Shown here one piece after another: positions 7,788 through 10,019 of a stretch of DNA of 10,019 nucleotides. Source of the DNA: Solobacterium sp. UBA636 (GTDB taxonomy: Bacteria > Bacillota_I > Bacilli_A > Erysipelotrichales > Erysipelotrichaceae); the NCBI GenBank assembly GCA_002299675.1, contig DBOW01000044.1, positions 906 to 10,924 on the forward strand, read 5' to 3'. The notes under the pieces were generated by a model that saw only the letters and a list, made by a program, of their open reading frames with translations, was not told where the DNA came from and ran no database searches. The position numbers and the translations under genes are program-made. Positions within the stretch are counted from its first letter, which is position 1. Every line of letters begins with the position of its first letter.

Positions 7788-8897
7788 ATGATTAAAGGGG
7801 TTAGCGAAAAAGAAATCAATGAGCAGATCAAGAAACTGGCGGTGCTGGATTCACTGATCCCTTTTCGTAAGGCAACCAGATTTATGGGTCTCATTAATCT
7901 TGGTTTTGCGATATCCTGGTTTTTAAGAGATAAGTCAATAAGCAACATTAGGGATTTTCGTTATATAGTTCTTTACATTTATATGTTTCTTGTTTCTTTT
8001 GCCTGTTATTTTGTTTTGCCTTATTTTAAGAAGCAGGGCGAGGAAGGCTATAAAAAGATTTATTATGCCCAGACGGCCTATTCGATTACTTTAATGATCT
8101 GGTCGGTTATAGTTACGATTTTTGATGGTGACCATATGGCTAATTTTTCTTATCTGGTATACGCAACCGCAATAGTGCTTATTCCCTCAGTTGGTTATTT
8201 TGATAAACCGTTAATGAATGTTATGCAGATGATCTGTGGAGCTGTTTTGATGGTGGCTACTTATTTTTTACTTCCTGGCAACTATTTTGTTAATATTGCC
8301 AACTTTATTATTTTTATCTATGTTGCCTATTCTTCTTTTAATATGAACAGGGAAACAAAGTATCTGAATTATAAAAGAGAAGTGGAACTTAGATATTTGA
8401 TTGGGAAGGATCATCTGACTGGTGTCTATAACCGTCAGAAACTGAACGAGACAAGTGACGAGCTTTTTGAATACTGTCTTTCAAATAAAAAGAATTTGGG
8501 CTGTATTATGTTTGATGTTGACTATTTTAAGCAGATTAATGATGCTTATGGTCATCTGTGCGGGGATAAGGCTTTAAAGATCATTGCCAATACAGCCAGA
8601 ATTATGTGCGATGAAAATAATGCCAGCATCTTCAGGTATGGCGGTGAGGAGTTTCTGATTATTCTGAGTGACTGTACTTTAGATTCTGCTGTTAATTTTG
8701 TCAGGGAATTTATGAAGAGGCTTTCTGAAACAGAGATATTGCTTAATGGTGTTAAGGTAAATATTACGGTTTCCTGCGGAATATATGTTAAACAGCCCGA
8801 AAAGGGTGAAAAGATTGGAGACTATTTCAATAAAGCTGATGAGGCTTTATATAGTGCCAAGGCCAATGGCCGCAATACTTATGTGGTGAATAAATGA
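7788..8897 (+). CDS. Six-TM diguanylate cyclase (GGEEF), first of a tandem pair
   Basis: Makes c-di-GMP from two GTP. Of 369 residues, the N-terminus holds six predicted TM helices at about 31-46, 57-80, 94-112, 119-137, 141-162 and 165-185. No named MASE-type sensor is recognised with confidence. A short charged linker (about 187-205) leads to the GGDEF domain: DHLTGVYNRQ (208-217), the metal/substrate segment FDVDYFKQINDAYGH (242-256), RYGGEEF (283-289), and the closing ADEALYSAKANGRN. All catalytic positions look intact. The RxxD inhibitory site expected just before RYGGEEF is absent (the aligned positions are E and A), so product inhibition at this site is unlikely. The next gene is a paralogue and begins at the overlapping ATGA. 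Signal sensed: unknown, perhaps a membrane or lipid-soluble cue. Confidence 0.92.
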   Translation: MIKGVSEKEINEQIKKLAVLDSLIPFRKATRFMGLINLGFAISWFLRDKSISNIRDFRYIVLYIYMFLVSFACYFVLPYFKKQGEEGYKKIYYAQTAYSITLMIWSVIVTIFDGDHMANFSYLVYATAIVLIPSVGYFDKPLMNVMQMICGAVLMVATYFLLPGNYFVNIANFIIFIYVAYSSFNMNRETKYLNYKREVELRYLIGKDHLTGVYNRQKLNETSDELFEYCLSNKKNLGCIMFDVDYFKQINDAYGHLCGDKALKIIANTARIMCDENNASIFRYGGEEFLIILSDCTLDSAVNFVREFMKRLSETEILLNGVKVNITVSCGIYVKQPEKGEKIGDYFNKADEALYSAKANGRNTYVVNK

Positions 8898-10019
8898 TGA
8901 TTAAAAGACATGTACTTGATGAAAGAATGAAAAAGATGGCGGTAGCCGATTCATTCAAAATTGCGAAGCTGGCATTAATCTGTGTTATAGCGATACAGAC
9001 AGTATTTATTGTCGCCTGGTTTATTCCAGATAATCCCAGGATTGATGGCAATATTCCCTATCTTCTGAACTGTCTGGTATGCCTGGCTGTTTCTGCTTAT
9101 TCGCTTTACTATCTTGTGTCACACGACAAGATAGAACAGTTTTATAATAGTCTTTACCGTATAGAGATGGCATATGCGATTTATATAACGGTCTGGTCAG
9201 TGCTTTCGATATTTATTAATACTGCATATGGTATTTCTTATGGTTTTCTAATCTATGCCTCGGTAATAATGCTGGTGCCATCAATTATCTATATTGATGA
9301 AAATATCTATAATATTGCTCAGGTTATTGTTTCAATACTTCTTGTGTCGGGTACTTATTTAATGAACCCAGATCGCTATCAGCTCAATGTGGTTAATTTT
9401 CTGTGTTTTTCATTTCTGTCGCTTATTGCGGTGAGATTAAACAGCTACACTAAGCGTACATCGATTAAGCGCCAGATTGATACCGAGGACAGTTCCAGGA
9501 AAGATGGTCTTACGGGTGTTTATAATCGTCAGACTTTAAATAATATGGCTGATGAAATAGTGAGACAGAATTTTATTAAGCAGACAAAGCTTTCAGCCGC
9601 CATGATAGATGTTGATGATTTTAAGAAGTTTAATGATGTTTATGGGCATAAAATAGGTGACGAGGTATTAAAGAATACTGTAGCGGTTTTCAGAAAAGAG
9701 ATTGAAGAAAACGGCGGTATGTTATTTAGATATGGCGGCGAAGAATTTATGGCTATATTCTCTAATATGGAAATGAATGAGGTATGTTCCATCATGGAGA
9801 AGGGGCAGTCTGTTTTAAAGACAATAAAGCCTGGTGAAGATATAAAACCAGTGACTGTTTCTATTGGCATATATACTGCCACACCATCTCTTGGTGACAG
9901 GATAGAGAATTTCTTTTCACAGGCTGATAAGCTGATGTATAAGTCCAAAGCCAAGGGAAAGGACTGTTATACAGCTAAAGAAAAGAAGGAAGTTAAATTA
10001 AAGGATTATGATATAGGCG
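8894..10019 (+). CDS. Six-TM diguanylate cyclase (GGEEF), second of a tandem pair (3' truncated)
   Basis: The frame stays open to the right edge; 375 codons are visible and no stop is reached. Six TM helices are predicted at about 22-43, 54-75, 91-108, 115-133, 138-156 and 163-181. The GGDEF domain has DGLTGVYNRQ (204-213), MIDVDDFKKFNDVYGH (237-252), RYGGEEF (279-285) and ADKLMYKSKAKGKD near the end, so it should be an active cyclase. As in the gene before it, the RxxD inhibitory site is missing (aligned E and G). Shared features with that gene (the WSV turn in TM3, the LVPS/LIPS end of TM4, then LTGVYNRQ) show they are paralogues. A charged tail of at least 15 residues follows the GGDEF domain and continues past the window. 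ATG codons at 8894 and 8897 are both possible starts; the second aligns its MIK with the paralogue. Only a weak GGTG (8885-8888) precedes them, so coupling to the upstream gene is likely. Confidence 0.9.
   Translation, partial: MMIKRHVLDERMKKMAVADSFKIAKLALICVIAIQTVFIVAWFIPDNPRIDGNIPYLLNCLVCLAVSAYSLYYLVSHDKIEQFYNSLYRIEMAYAIYITVWSVLSIFINTAYGISYGFLIYASVIMLVPSIIYIDENIYNIAQVIVSILLVSGTYLMNPDRYQLNVVNFLCFSFLSLIAVRLNSYTKRTSIKRQIDTEDSSRKDGLTGVYNRQTLNNMADEIVRQNFIKQTKLSAAMIDVDDFKKFNDVYGHKIGDEVLKNTVAVFRKEIEENGGMLFRYGGEEFMAIFSNMEMNEVCSIMEKGQSVLKTIKPGEDIKPVTVSIGIYTATPSLGDRIENFFSQADKLMYKSKAKGKDCYTAKEKKEVKLKDYDIG

Noticed and set aside
9640..9954. 104-codon open frame on the - strand
   Set aside because: It is antisense to the GGEEF domain of the last gene, whose motifs are intact; no supporting features.
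1..10019. Mobile element, CRISPR, tRNA or phage content
   Set aside because: No transposase, integrase, direct-repeat array, tRNA-like fold or inverted terminal repeats were seen; base composition and codon use look even across the genes.

Overview
The window is a single, tightly packed block of seven genes, all on the + strand. Only 8 bases (7780-7787) are non-coding. The DNA is AT-rich, uses many AGA/ATA/AAT codons and has GGAGG-type ribosome binding sites. The repertoire combines several GGDEF/EAL proteins with the PAS type that is very common in Lachnospiraceae (HPxxG, pW.HP). This points to a Gram-positive clostridial organism, probably Lachnospiraceae (Butyrivibrio/Roseburia-like). The taxonomic call is inference from style, not from a marker gene.

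Region 1 (1-3807) looks like a polysaccharide synthesis module. It holds the C-terminal part of a glycoside-hydrolase-like TIM-barrel protein with a beta-rich tail, a membrane-anchored HEAT-repeat protein, and a membrane-embedded processive family-2 glycosyltransferase with all its catalytic motifs. Region 2 (3804-10019) is a cyclic-di-GMP module of four genes. The first is a membrane EAL phosphodiesterase with a shortened extracytoplasmic solute-binding-like sensor. The second is a soluble PAS-GGDEF(degenerate)-EAL-PAS protein. The last two are tandem paralogous six-TM diguanylate cyclases with intact GGEEF motifs and no RxxD inhibitory site; the second runs off the right edge.

Consecutive genes overlap by 4, 17, 4, 38 and 4 nt or are 8 nt apart, so they are probably one transcript with translational coupling. 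The simplest reading is an exopolysaccharide operon carrying its own synthesis and breakdown enzymes for c-di-GMP. It resembles in logic, but not in gene content, bcs, pga, Listeria pss and Bacillus ydaJKLMN. No PilZ domain or other classical c-di-GMP receptor is visible, so how the signal reaches the synthase is open. The promoter, and probably further genes, lie outside the window on both sides. I see no RNA genes, mobile elements, CRISPR arrays or terminators.
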